NCBI GenBank assembly: GCA_029931535.1
Contig: JAQPZY010001684.1
Span: forward strand, 1,376,501-1,440,500
DNA: 64,000 bases
Origin: Margaritifera margaritifera
Lineage: Eukaryota > Mollusca > Bivalvia > Unionida > Margaritiferidae
Reading direction: 5' to 3'
Positions 1 to 11,149 of the stretch are shown one piece after another (position 1 is the stretch's first letter; each line of letters begins with the position of its first letter). Made by a program: the position numbers and the translations under genes. The notes under the pieces are model-generated. The model was not told the origin of the DNA. It ran no database searches and was given only the letters and a program-made list of their open reading frames with translations.

Positions 1-96
1 CAGTGGAAGACAAGGGCTTGAACTCAGATGAGCTGAAGAGAGGTGCCATATTGAGTACAAGGTTAGCAAGCGTGGCATAGATATGTCAAAAATAGA

Positions 97-401
97 TTAG
101 CAAGCATGGCCTAGACATGTCAAAACTGGACAAGTCAGAAAGGTCCTTGTTGTTGTCAATATTGTCTCTTCCATGATGTCTGAGATCATGAAATGGTATC
201 CCTTGATTGTGATAGGGGCTAGCTTCTTGTCTTCAAAGAGGAAAAGAAAGAAGTTAACCAGTTGGGTGATGGAGGCTGAGAGTGGTGTGATGAGAGCCAT
301 CTAGCTGTCATGCTGCTCTCCATAATCAGATCGCAGAACTCCTTTTCACACAGGGCATCCCTGCCAAGAGCCAGGCATGAAGGAGGAGTTTCTCCAGACA
401 C
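97..401 (-). pseudogene. DIRS copy A tyrosine recombinase, N-terminal SAM-like domain fragment
   Basis: Two overlapping frames (401-219 and 300-97) carry the core-binding region of a tyrosine recombinase. The diagnostic stretch is LVNFFLFLFEDKKLAPITIK followed by GYHFMISDIM, equivalent to V.FL.yLFe.k..s.sTIkgYrsAls in copies B and C. Upstream residues resemble the CLALGRDALCEK linker. The catalytic half (Arg, His-x2-Arg, Tyr) would be off the left edge. It is fragmentary and frameshifted. Confidence 0.7.
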
Positions 402-511
402 AAATGGAATACTCGTGACCTCAGCTGCTTAAGCAGCATGGGGATTGCTACCATTTTCCTGGGTATGTCCGTCGCTAGATCGCGCAGATCATTGATCCAG
501 GATCTGTCCCA

Positions 512-721
512 TCAGAAAGTGGCAATGAGAACTATTTTGCAAGGCCTGCACCTCATTTTCTGGATTAGTTTCGGTATTAGAATGATTGGAGGGATGGCAT
601 ATGCCCATATTCCCTCCCAGCTGAATGAAAGGACATCAATGGCCCATGCCTCTGGGTCCAGGAATGGAGAGATGAAGGTGAGCAGTTTGTTGTTCCATCT
701 CATCATGAATAGGTCTAGCAT
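512..721 (-). pseudogene. DIRS copy A RNase H/connection region fragment
   Basis: The frame reads FMMRWNNKLLTFISPFLDPE, then AWAIDVLSFSWEGIWAYAIPP and IILIPKLIQKM. It corresponds to the segment after RNase H in DIRS/gypsy polyproteins (DLFA.R.N..L..Y.S...D..A..VDAL...W.....YAFPP). The same module occurs in copy C at 24210-23818, supporting the assignment. Sequence between 721 and 1032 should hold RNase H proper but is too decayed to read. The fragment has no start of its own and is only part of the broken pol frame. Confidence 0.7.
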
Positions 722-1031
722 CAGTTGGCCCTATATGGTGCAGACTCAATGTAAGATGGACAGATGGAGAGACCACTCTGTATGTTCATATGATATTCGG
801 CACACCAACAAACGTACTCCCATATCAAAACGCAATGGTCTGGTGATTTTGCACCATCCCTCTCTTGCTGCTGACCGTCACGGAGTCTAGTAGCAAGTGT
901 GCCCCAAAACCTGACAAACTGGCATTTGTACAGATTGTGATTTCCAGTTGTGAGGTTTATATTCCCGCTGCTAGCCACTCCCTGTATTACCAATGAAGCA
1001 GAAAGTGCTTGATCAGGTGATCTAAACGACC

Positions 1032-2030
1032 TCAGATCAGCACCACTGTGCTAGAAGGACCATCCACAGAGGGCCCATGTAAAGGTGCCCAAGGTACAAC
1101 AGGTCTGCCTCCGCACTGAACAGGCTGATGGAGTTGAAGAAACTCCCTCGCTGAAATGAATGTCCTGGCAGATGCCTTCTCAGATGCATTAACTATACTG
1201 TCAATACATTTGGGAGGAAGACAAACAAGGTTGATACGAGTTAGAAACTCTATATCTAGATGAACAAAATGTTGAGAAGAGACAAGATCTGACTTTTCCA
1301 CACTGACTATTCCCCCTAAACTGTGAATGAGGTAGAGAAGGTTGTTCATATCATGAAGTGAACTTACTGAATGTTTTTGCATTATATTGTCCACGTTCAC
1401 TGCTGTCTCTGTGGAGAAGGACATCCTTAAGTGTGATATGGTGCAGTCCAACATCTTCGTGAAGGCCGAAGGGCTGAGACTGTGGCCAAATGGAAGAGCA
1501 AGGAATTGGTACACTAACCTGCAGTAACTGATGCGAAGGTATTTGCGTGATTCCATGTGAATAGGTAATGGAAATACACAACAGACACGTCGAGACTGTT
1601 TGCATATTCATCACACTGAATAGACAGACAGAGGGACCTTGCCATCTCCATCTTGAAATTTGGGGCAGTAACAAACTGACTCAGTCTGCTAAAGTCAATG
1701 ACAGGTCTCAATTTTTCTGTCAGTTTTTGTAACCAGAAAAAGTAAGAAAAAGAACCACAGGAAGTCCGATTTTTGGACTAGCGCCACTGTCTGCTTTATG
1801 AGCAAAAGCTGTATCTCCTTCTGTAAAATGTCCACCCTTGTGGGATTGCTTGGATCTCCGTCATGAAGGGGGATGACAAGTGGATCAGACTGGATGAATG
1901 AGATCCGGAGCCCCTCCAAAACAACTTGGATGGTCCAATCATTTGTCAAAAATAAGTTCATCACAGTCTGGTGGAACAGAAGGTGTCTGGTGCCCACAGG
2001 AGGTATGCCAGCAGGCAGGAGGGATGGCAA
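1032..2030 (-). pseudogene. DIRS copy A reverse transcriptase pseudogene
   Basis: Three overlapping frames together cover a DIRS-type RT. The segment at 2030-1695 has the pre-RT region with WTIQVVLEGLRISFIQSDPL. The segment at 1711-1514 has MRPVIDFSRLSQFV followed by FKMEMARS, which matches the fingers region (RPVIDLS..N.F, FKME). The segment at 1556-1032 has FLALPFGHSLSPSAFTKML (palm, LPFG.S.AP..FTK). The catalytic box expected as YxDD reads NVDN (codons 54-57 of this frame, 1397-1386), so one Asp is lost. A thumb-like LGGIVSVEKSDLV follows. Two frameshifts plus the altered active site make it non-functional. Confidence 0.8.
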
Positions 2031-2239
2031 ATGACAGTTGGTGGGAGACTTGGGGGAGGAGAAGCTTCATCCATTCTCTGTTATGCCCCCTGACAGGGTT
2101 GCACAGAGATAGGGGCTTGCACATTGAGCTGATAGGGCAACTCCTGTGCCACCTGCTTTCTCACCTCCTCAATTCAACCTCCAAACAGATCGGGGAGAAC
2201 TGAAGGAGAGGGAGCACAGGGTTGCAGCATTGTTGGGTT

Positions 2240-3903
2240 TAAGAGAAGAAGAGTGCATCTCTTCTTATCAAGTTGAGGTTACAAGAGGCCATTAGGGCAT
2301 TTGCCATCAAGTGGTGAGCAACCCGATAGACTACCTTGGCAATACAGCATACCGATTCCCAAGCATGGTCACTTTGGGCCTTCTTGGCAAGGTGAAAAAT
2401 CACAAGATATGCCAGATAGAGTAGGGAGGAAGTTGACACTACATTCCTAACCAACTTAAAGATGGTGTTAAACACTTGGCTGCAGACATGTTGATGGCAG
2501 TAATATCCTTGAATAGACTAGGTACATCTAAATGATAAACATCAGTATGTGATTTGTACCAGTGTGGTGAGAAAGTTGAAGGCAACTGACTCACCAAAAG
2601 GAAGGCCATCAAATTACAGGGGTCATGAATTTTATCAGAGAGATGCTAGGTAATTTCTGAAATCTTTGACATCTGTGGTGAAATTCTGAAGGATGGATGT
2701 TCGTCATCTTCATCAATGTCCAGCAAGACCTTGAACTTATATAAATTATTGACTGCCGGTGGAGGAGTACTTTTACGATGCAGGCAAAATTCTGTATATC
2801 CCTTCAATTTCTGCCTTAAAATTTAATCCTGTCCTTTCTATTGTTTGATTGGAATGTTCAGGCAGGTCCATGTTGCACCCTCTCATTTATAGGGGGGTGA
2901 GGGAGTAGTCCTCTTGCTGTATACTCTGCATCCAGGGGTATATCATTCCATACAGCAGTAATGTAGCCAAATCGTCACCATGCATAAAAAAAGGTTCTAC
3001 CTGTCCATATATGCTAGTAGGGCTGGCCAAGCCACGTCCAGCACAAAGCATGGTCGGCTTGTGAATGCTGGTCTGGTACAGTCAGCTGGGCCAGGATGGA
3101 TGGCTCCAATTGTAATGCTGGTTCACCATGCTGTACTTGTATCATGGATATGGTCTGTCCGGCTGGTTGGCCAGGCAGTCTGCTGGGAACAGGACGTCAT
3201 CACTGTAGGAACTGTCAAGCAACCTGCTGTTCACCAGTCCAAGATGACAGCTTCATGACTGCCGAAACCATACACTGATTTTCTGGATGGCTGGACTGGT
3301 TGGTCGGCAGCTGGGATGGCATACAGCAAATGATACATAACTTGCCAGCTAGTCTGGCCAGCAAAGTCGGAAGGTAATCCCATATGTCCAGTTCAATGTT
3401 CTTAAGTCCATGCAGAGGCAGGGATAGGGGACTTTTGACCAGTGGACTGCAAGATTGGGTTAAAAATGGTCCTAGTTTTGTCCAACTTGCAAAATTCTAG
3501 ACGACCAAGCTTGCTGTACTATGCCTATCATACGCAATTCCAATATAGCTTCAGTGGAATCGCTTGGTGTAGTTTCTACTGGATCTGAAATAATCATCGC
3601 CACAGGCACTGTTTTAGGTATCTTCATCATGGTTGGGGGTGGCATCTTGATGTCCTCCATATAATTGGTAAATGATTCTGAATTTGAACAAATGTTTAAT
3701 ACTTTGTGTTCGGAAGATTTAGAGCATGCCCTTTTCTCGCGGCACTTCAATTGCCTTTTCAAGACACTGGACCAAACATCTTCTGTCTACATTGCACACA
3801 CGCTACTCGGGTGTGAGGAAGAACATTTTGTGCAGGCAAAGCACATCTTGTGCTTATCCTCCACAACTTTAAAGCATCCACACTTCTTGCACTTGACTGA
3901 CAT
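2240..3903 (-). pseudogene. DIRS copy A ORF1 (gag-like) pseudogene
   Basis: The start is taken at the ATG at 3903-3901. It opens with MSVKCKKCGCFKVVEDKHK and then Cys-x2-Cys spacings (CKKCG, CFACTKC), a putative zinc ribbon typical of DIRS ORF1 in invertebrates as I recall it. A stop follows near 3817, and the frame resumes with TEDVWSSVLKRQLKCREKRA, feeding the open stretch that ends at 3472. Near 2780-2460 an open stretch reads PPPAVNNLYKFKVLLDIDED and continues to about 2460 with at least one internal stop; the piece at 2475-2239 is the likely C-terminal part. GC-rich sequence at 2980-3260 lies between. Its role would be nucleic-acid binding and particle formation. It is broken and unlikely to be functional. 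Confidence 0.6.
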
Positions 3904-4282
3904 TTCTGTAATGAAAGAGAGAAGAAAACACAAAAGAGTGTATACAACAAAGATACAAACTGTTCAAATAGGTGAACTCGCAATACAGAGATGATCTAAG
4001 AAGTGCATAATAAACCCAAATTTAAAAGTGCAATGCAATTACACCAGTAAAAACTTGAGTATTACCAATCGATATCACATGGATATAAACTGGTGAGAAA
4101 AAAAAGCAGCACGAAAACAAATAAATTCACCATTTGATTTACCATACCACTGAAAATAAATGTTGAATGGTCCAACTGATTATAAATTACAATGCATTCT
4201 CTGGCGGCACTGTTCACAGTTGCAAACAAAAGTTTAACTGGTAAACAGCCAGGATACTGGCAGCCACATAGCGGGAACAAAG

Positions 4283-4410
4283 GGGAATTAATATGTAAGA
4301 GTTGCTTCCCTTTGTTTATATGATATATTGACAAAAGACGTTTTTCGTCTTTCAGGGAGGGCTGAATTTGGAGGTAGTAGAGAGTAATTTCCTAATGTAA
4401 ATGTGATCAG
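4283..4410 (+). repeat. Inverted-repeat partner (GGAGGGCTG motif), left copy
   Basis: The stretch AGTTGCTTCCCTTTG...CAGGGAGGGCTGAATTTGG, then GAGGTAGTAGAG and CTAATGTAAATG, matches the reverse complement of 8240-8345 over about 100 bp with gaps. The two copies face each other across 4 kb that includes UBE2L3 exon 3. AAGGGAAGTAACT-like ends are common in molluscan short inverted-repeat elements (recollection). It may be one of two dispersed MITE remnants. Confidence 0.45.
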
Positions 4411-4514
4411 GTAATGTAACTGACGGAGAAAGTAATTTGCTGATCCAATCAGTAAGGAGAACATTGATAGAGCAACTAGAAATTGGTTGAAGTCAGAACC
4501 TGGATGAAACTCAC

Positions 4515-4701
4515 CTTGATCTGTTTTGGTTGCAGGTTTCCAGTTTTCAGCACTAATTATTGGTAAACATACTTGACCCTTCTCATCTATATTAGGATGG
4601 TATATCTTTGTCTTAAATGTGATCTTAGGAGGTTTAAATGGATACTCTGCTGGGAAATCTATCTGGATCTTAAACGCTCCTTTGTTATAGGGTGGGTTTT
4701 C
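4515..4701 (-). CDS. UBE2L3: UBE2L3-like E2 ubiquitin-conjugating enzyme, exon 3 (catalytic)
   Basis: E2 enzymes take ubiquitin from an E1 as a thioester on a cysteine and pass it to E3-bound substrates; UBE2L3 (UbcH7) works with HECT and RBR E3s. The exon encodes 62 residues plus one base. Motifs in order are [37 protein letters not shown] (the E2 HPN region) and [20 protein letters not shown]. The Cys of VCLP falls at residue 86 when counted on the known UBE2L3 architecture and is the active-site cysteine. The acceptor is TTCCTTCCAG before 4701 and the donor is GTGAGT after 4515, giving entry phase 0 and exit phase 1. The expected next exon (C-terminal helices) was not found, and the region downstream is a DIRS element. 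Confidence 0.95.
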
Positions 4702-4762
4702 CTGGAAGGAATATATAGAAGACATTATACTTTTATGCATTCAAAGGTGAATATACTACTGT

Positions 4763-4965
4763 ATATACTCATTTATAAGTCGAGTTCAACTGCGTACAAG
4801 ATAGATGCTGATCTGCATAATGTGCCTGCAGATCAGGGTCTATCTTTTTTGTTTTACTGAACACTCCTAACAAACTGCATAGACCAAGATCTGCCAGCAT
4901 ATTATGTGATGGCAGATTGGGCCTGTGCAGTTTGTAATTGGACTCAACTTATAAGCTAGTACATA
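4763..4965. mobile_element. Palindromic MITE, copy 1 (UBE2L3 intron)
   Basis: The ends are inverted: TTATAAGTCGAGTTCAACTG near the left and TTGGACTCAACTTATAAG near the right. Inside lie two palindromic modules, each built around a GATCTGC..CATTATG..GCAGAT core (about 4806-4845 and 4888-4922). A second copy with the same two-module plan lies at 18005-18196. It is short, non-coding and hairpin-forming, typical of a MITE. It lies about 60 bp upstream of exon 3 on the transcript strand. Confidence 0.65.
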
Positions 4966-6190
4966 CAGTATTTAAAATCGACATGAATGGCACAAGTTAT
5001 GACAACACTGCAAAATACTCTCCATGGCTCAGATGTTGGTCTTCCAAGAAGGAAGCATGTACAGAGCTCTCTGTAAGCACTTCCAGCACATCCGGGCCCT
5101 TAAAATACTATTGGGACCTCCAAATATTCTCAGACTGTGCACCCTGTGGAATTTTAACACAGAGCCAGAGACCCTTGATTTTTCTGAAACTCTGAATCCT
5201 GTGGATGTATTTTTCCCCAAAAGATTAAAGAAACAGGCTCAAGCTGGCAAAGAAAGGTACTTACATGAGCAGAAATAATGAATTTTATATTAAAAAAGTG
5301 AAGATATAGGTGAAAATGTAAATGAAACCAAAATATAGTAATAATTATAGCAAATAAATTTTAGTACAGGAAAATTGTATTAACTTGCCTTTACATTGAT
5401 TTAATGCCCACTAGTGGACTCCCCCTTTTCTTACCTTGATCCCCCACTTTTACTATCAGGACCCTCAATTTCTGAAGACCAAGGCTCCATGACTCCCAGT
5501 GTCAAAAATCTACAGACAACTCCAAAGTAAACCAGAATGTAATCAATGATTATAAAGTTCACCTCTATGAAACATTTAGTAGTCTCCAGCAGCCATTGTA
5601 AACAATAATTATGATGCATAAAAAAAAATTCAGATAAACTGATCCTGACATCAAAATGTTGGCCCATGTGACATGGCATAAAAGACATAAAACAATAAAA
5701 AAGAACATTCTTTTCTATGATATCAAAGAAGATCTACTATAATGAGTTGATAAAAACCAATGATTCATTTTGTTAGTCTTTTTTTAAAAAATCACTGTTC
5801 TTAAAATTGGCTTTAGAAACTATTATCAGTATCCACCAATAGAAGTCAGATTTACTGGGTGGAAGTCACAGGCTTATCACCATTATTACAAGCATAGTTC
5901 ATGCATCAGTTATTACCATGATCAGCCACTACAGTGAAGGCCTCACATGCATGCAGACCACTCATCTAATTCCTATACTCATTCACATGAACAATACACA
6001 GTTAACAGGTTGAGGGTAGCCTATCACAATATATAATACAGTCATTAATATGCACAGTTTAACACTGAATAAATATATTTATTCCCATTCCAACTGCACT
6101 GATTAGAAAGGACATTCTGTGTAATCTAGGATGTATAGTGCATGGAAATATATATGTCGTCATGAGCTAAACACCAAATATTTAACCTAT
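4966..6190. other. Intron, no supported feature
   Basis: This is AT-rich intronic sequence. Short open frames at 4938-5278 overlap in two phases and show no recognisable domain. No RNA gene or repeat was identified. Confidence 0.5.
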
Positions 6191-6194
6191 GTTC

Positions 6195-6995
6195 GCAACA
6201 AATAAATTATAGTCATGGTGACCTTCTTTTGTTGTAAGGGTGTAGTACTAACAGAGATGCATCTAATTATCAAGTTTCATGATTCTAACATAAAGAGCAC
6301 ATAACAAATGAACTTTAAACACAAAATTTAAACAATGTCACTGAGGTATGAAATATAGGTCACAGAGACCTCTTTTTGCAATAGGAGTGTAGTACTTATC
6401 AAGATGCATTCACTCATTAAGTTTCATGATTTTGGAAGGATATTATGAATATAGCATGTAAAAAATTCTTGGGGTCATCAGTTAAATGCAAAACCTTACA
6501 CAAAGCCAGTAAAACATGAAATATACAAGTAGTTCACAATGAGCTTCTTTTGTTGTAAAGGTGTGGTACTAACACTAGTAACAGAGAGGTACATATAGTC
6601 ATCAATTTCTAACATGAGCACTGCATGAGAAATGAACATTAAACCTAAAATTTAACCCACGTCAGTGAAGCATAACATACTGTATGGGCCATAATGACCT
6701 ATTTCTGCAATGCGGTGGTAGTGCTCATTAAGATGCATCCCCTCAACAAGTTCATGATTTTAACCAGTATTTATGTAGCATGCAAAAAACCTATGTGGTC
6801 ATAAGATAAACACTAAGACTTAACCTAAGCCAGTGAAATGTGAAATGAAGGTCATAATGACCTACTTTTTTGTATGGAGGTGATACTAAGAGAGATGTAT
6901 ACAATCATTTACTTTAGTGATTCCAGCATGAACAGTTCAAACACAAAATTTAACCTAAGTCTGTTAACCATGAAATATGGGTCACAGTGACCAAC
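6195..6995. repeat. Degenerate tandem array of about 130-175 bp units with GGTCA-n3-TGACC palindromes
   Basis: Six recognisable units start at about 6211, 6357, 6532, 6685, 6847 and 6977. Each carries a palindrome related to AGGTCATAATGACCT (best at 6849-6863) followed by a TTTTG-rich stretch, a 'gtgtagtact' segment, 'agatgcat' and a 'aagtttcatgatt' segment. The same unit recurs at 48655-49190. It is an old, diverged satellite or repeat family. Confidence 0.75.
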
Positions 6996-8239
6996 TTTTG
7001 TGATGCTAGAAAAAGACCCTGAATGTAAATAGTGAATGTTTTGAACTAATATCAAACCCATGGTTGTTATTATGATATAATAACCTAACTGATGTCACAA
7101 GAATTCAATAACATTTCACTTTATACAGTGCTCCAGCTAGAAAGAAACGAAGGGGTGTCCCATTGCCTTTCTGAATTGCAAACTTAGTATCATTATAAAC
7201 ACTACATGTATGTCATTTCCCTTATATCTTGCTACTTAAAATGGTTGTGTGAACTGTTTTTCAAACCTGAATCATTTGCTTACATGATTCCAAACCATAT
7301 TCTAATCATATTAACTAAAGTGGAAAGTAATGCATGTGTTCTCACTCAAGCTTAACTATAAGATCAAAGGCATTACTGCAAGTGGTCCAGCTTGGAAGTG
7401 TATCATTAAAGTTCACCAACCCCAAAGATGACTTTGCTTGATCTTTCTGCCACATTAAATAATAAGCATCAAAGCCTAAATATTCTGAAAATAATCCATA
7501 CTTTTCAATTAGCCCTGATGCAACTATAAACTTTGCAATTTCACAATGGCTGTTCGAGTGATTAATGCATACGGTACAACAATGCAGATTGAAAAATGTT
7601 GCATTTCCCAGATAGAAAATCAGAAAAAAAGTTGCAATGTGCAACCATTCCATAACCTCTTTCTGGCAAACAAGAGCTCTTCTTAAATATATAATTTGTC
7701 TGAGATGACAATTTTTACTGGTTTTCTCATACTTTTAATTCTTAGGTTTGTCATTTTATTCCAAGAAGAGATAATGAACCAATATACACTATTCCAATTA
7801 AGATGTTCAGCTGATTCAAAGTTTCAAGTAATGATATGCCTACATTAGGGAACACATATAGGTAAGGAATGAAACAGGCATACATGTTACATCAACTTAG
7901 AAGTGCTTAGTCTACTTGTAGTTTTACTTCTCACATTGGTATTATTAGTTTTTGAGATCTACGCCATTAATTGATTTGATAAGTCTTTACAGTGTCAACA
8001 TGAAAGGTGAGGACTTTTTCTCCAGTTATCTTCACATTTGAATCTGTCTCATGTATATTACTGACATGTTATCATTTACTGATAATGGGTAGAAATTTCT
8101 GACTGGAGTGCTGCTTATAGCAACATAAGCGATAGTATCAGGCTATGGAAACCGAATAAGTTCTTTTTTATTTCATTATAAAATAACTGGCATAACATTA
8201 AAAAGGAAATTGTTTAGTAAATTATGTTTTGCTGAGAAT
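6996..8239. other. Intron, no supported feature
   Basis: This is AT-rich sequence. An open frame on the minus strand at 7653-7342 (103 codons) has no family I recognise and lacks clear splice sites. Nothing else is supportable. Confidence 0.5.
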
Positions 8240-8345
8240 ACTTACCATGTCCAATTACCATTAGAAAAGTAACTCTGCTACCTCTGAATCCAGCCCTCCC
8301 TGTATGTAGATCAAACAGATGAAGGGAAGTAACTTTATCTCCGCT
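8240..8345 (-). repeat. Inverted-repeat partner (GGAGGGCTG motif), right copy
   Basis: Reverse complement of the repeat at 4283-4410: on the minus strand it reads AGTTACTTCCCTTC, then CAGGGAGGGCTGGATTC and GAGGTAGCAGAG. It is followed on the plus strand by a C-homopolymer (about 8348-8361). Confidence 0.45.
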
Positions 8346-9056
8346 TGCCCCCCCCCCCCCCTCCGCCAGGTGGCAACTCATATTCTGTATGTTTACCAGT
8401 TAAGCATGCATAAAGCCAACAACAGGATGCTCGCATCTGCAGGAAAGGGTGGGAGGGATTGATAGTAATGTCATTTATATTAAGTATTTTACCCGATCAC
8501 TTTAACATTAGGAGAATAGTTAAGAAAAGGAGGAAATGCTTGAGTATCTAACCTCTACCCACTTCACCCTCTAGGAGCACAATGACTGAATGGATGAACT
8601 TCTCCTAATGTGACGGCAACACAACTTTAGATTATGCAATTGTAAACATCATTCAAAGGAGACTGCTGTAGAATCGCACACCAGGTTATTGCCTTACCTG
8701 CAAAAATTGACTGGGTGAATCCAGCAAAAGCTATACGGTTAAGCCAGGACTGAGGCAATGCTGTCATTAACTGGGCATGGTAACTGTCTGGACAGCTACC
8801 AGTGGCCTGATGAGATTCAGCTCTCTTCTTTGCGAGGCCATGTCCCATAAGTAGAAATTGGAGAAAGTAGACTGCGCATGCCAGCCAACTGACTCCACTA
8901 TGTCTTGAATTGAAACATTATGTTCAAAGGCCAGGCTCATCAAATTCTCTCATATTTCGTGACCAAGATCTTCCATGAGGTGTACCTAATCCTGTAAGAG
9001 CTCAGAGTACGCCGACCTAATAACCCATTTTAGCCACCAGACTAGTGCTCATGGGG

Positions 9057-9660
9057 TTATGTCTTCCTTTCCTGCTTCAGACTAAAACTGAGAGAGCAAA
9101 CCAGGTCCTGCAGCTTCACCTCTCTCAACAGGTCAATTGAAGAGAGTGGGTATATTACTGGTCTCAATTTCCCATTGTCTTTCATGGCCAGAAAAAGCCT
9201 GAAGTAAAGGTCAGGGGAGTCCGGTTTCAGGGCTAACTCCACCACCTGTTTTTATGAGCAAATGCTCCATCTGATTCTGTAACATGTCTGCCTTCATGGG
9301 ATGCCATGGGGTCTCTATTATGAAGGGAGATGACAAAAGGCCTGAGGGCTGGATAAACAAGATCTGGAGCCCCTCCAAAATGACTTGGATCACACAATCA
9401 TTTATCGTAAAGAGGTTGATCAAAGTCTGTCAAAACAGAAGGATTCTTGAGTCTGCAGGAGAGTCACTGGCAGGAAAGTAATTGTCAGTAAGTGGAAGGA
9501 AGAACTCTGTTTTCTCTCCTCCCCTCCCCAGCCTGTTGCTGAGAAATACTCCTGTGCCCAAGGATATAACATGCCACATGGCAGGGATGACACTCTGTCA
9601 TCACCATGCATGGTGTGGTACCCACCTACCAGGTATGCAAGCAAAGTCACCGCTACCATA
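9057..9660 (-). mobile_element. DIRS-type RT fragment, copy D
   Basis: The minus-strand frame at 9423-9211 reads NDCVIQVILEGLQILFIQPS with LQNQMEHLLIK, homologous to the pre-RT region of copy A. It overlaps 9245-9057, which reads ALKPDSPDLYFRLFLAMKDN then GKLRPVIYPLSSIDLL, the start of the RT fingers (YSRLFLV.KK.GK.RPVIDLS). An upstream frame at 9659-9420 may be the end of ORF1. No palm, RNase H or recombinase segment follows, so this is a short truncated relic inside the UBE2L3 intron. Confidence 0.65.
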
Positions 9661-9799
9661 TCCAGCGTGAAACATGGTCCTGCTGGAGAATGTTTTCATG
9701 GGATGGTCAGTCGGATTGGGCCAGATTATATGGATCGGCGGCACAAATGGTATGGCTGATCCTCTATACATACCTGCCAAACCATACAGAGGTATAAAA

Positions 9800-10855
9800 G
9801 TAACCTAAGTGGCAAAAAAGCGTAATCTGAGCATAAAAAGTGTAATTTATATATTTCATGCCATAATTACAATAAACTCTAAGAAAAATGTTTTGCTACT
9901 AACCTGAATCTGCAGCTGGTTAAAGTACTTGTCACAAATGGGCAAAATCCATGTGGATTAGTACCAGAATACAAACCACAAACATACTGACAAATTATAT
10001 GTACACAACACTCACTTTAACTAGTCTACATGTCTCACTTTCACTGAGTGATCGTAAAGTCAACTCCACAAATTCTGCAATGATCATTACCATGTGCTCA
10101 ACCTGAGTGCTGTATTACCCCTCTCATTTTCTTCTTTCTAAATTTGTAAAGAACTATTGATTTATCCTTTTTTCTGATCTGATATGTTTTAAAGTTTAAA
10201 AAGATCCTTCTTCTCTAACATTTTTCAGTCATATAATATCCGAGAGTCACATCGATAAAGCCTGTTTCACTTAACATCTGCCGCCATTTTTCTAAGTATA
10301 GACTAGTCCGCTAACAAATTCTGTGTATTAATATAATGAATCTATGAGACAAGTTTTCAAATTGAAGAAACCAGTCTGTTTTCTTGGAAATGTGTCATAT
10401 ACAGCTGCTATAAATAGAAAATAAGAAAAGTACATGGAGGTCTATGACAAATGTACTCTTATGCTATTCTTATGCAGCAGTCTTCTTTTTTAGAATATTC
10501 TCAGATTTATATGATGCGTGGGATTAAAGAGATGATAATAAAAATGACAAACACAACTTTTTATTGCTTTGTTGACTTTTATAAGACCCCTATTCAATAC
10601 CATGTTCTTCAACAACTTGCCCTATTACATGTTATCTTTTCAAGAGTATAATGAATACAAATGGAAATGTTGTGTGTTGGGGAGGGGGGAAGAGGTGTGA
10701 AACAAATTTTAATAATCTAATACTTAACTGTCACTATTTTCTTGCTTACCTATTCCATGATGGAATTTCCCTTGTGCACATTTATAAAATTTCCTCCTCC
10801 CACAGACAGAACATTTTAGAAAGTCTAAAAGATAAAGAACACAGACCCAGGCTCA
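9800..10855. other. Intron, no supported feature
   Basis: This is AT-rich sequence with small unconvincing open frames only (for example 10451-10651). Confidence 0.5.
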
Positions 10856-11149
10856 TGTGCAGTAGCTGTCCTCTTTTTTTTGGACCCAGAGGACTTGTGG
10901 GACATCTGAGTGGGGTGGAAGGAGGGAATCTTGCAACAGCGACAGGTAAGTATTACATTATTAAAATTAGTTTACCACCCGCCAAAAAAGTACATTTTAA
11001 TAGCAGTGATACAATACCTGCCACTATTGCCTTGCTGAACTTGCCAATTCAGAGGGAGGCTGATGGCCTAAAAAAATTGATAACAAATTTGATATACTCA
11101 CCTTTACGGTAGGGGTGTCCACTACTATAAGTTGGTGGTAGGCTGGGCA

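Larger units (their letters stand above)
1..3903 (-). mobile_element. DIRS-type tyrosine-recombinase retrotransposon, copy A (decayed, cut by window start)
   Basis: Reading down the minus strand, the order is a gag-like ORF with an N-terminal Cys-rich motif, reverse transcriptase, RNase H and connecting region, then the N-terminal part of a tyrosine recombinase. This is the DIRS order, in which a tyrosine recombinase replaces a DDE integrase. Each domain is split over several frames, so the copy is a pseudo-element. Its recombinase catalytic half and right terminus would lie before base 1. It sits about 600 bp downstream of the UBE2L3-like exon 3 and on the same strand. The family call rests on recognised protein segments; the exact left boundary near 3.9-4.06 kb was not determined. 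Confidence 0.8.

Noticed and set aside
2980..3278. Two overlapping plus-strand frames with many Cys/Gly/Trp residues
   Set aside because: They lie antisense to DIRS ORF1 in GC-rich sequence; no secreted-peptide pattern with consistent cysteine spacing or signal peptide.
7342..7653. 103-codon minus-strand frame as an extra E2 exon
   Set aside because: No E2 motif, and the phase and position do not fit the known exon plan.
10651..11112. 153-codon plus-strand frame
   Set aside because: Its second half is the terminal region of DIRS copy B read antisense; no independent support.
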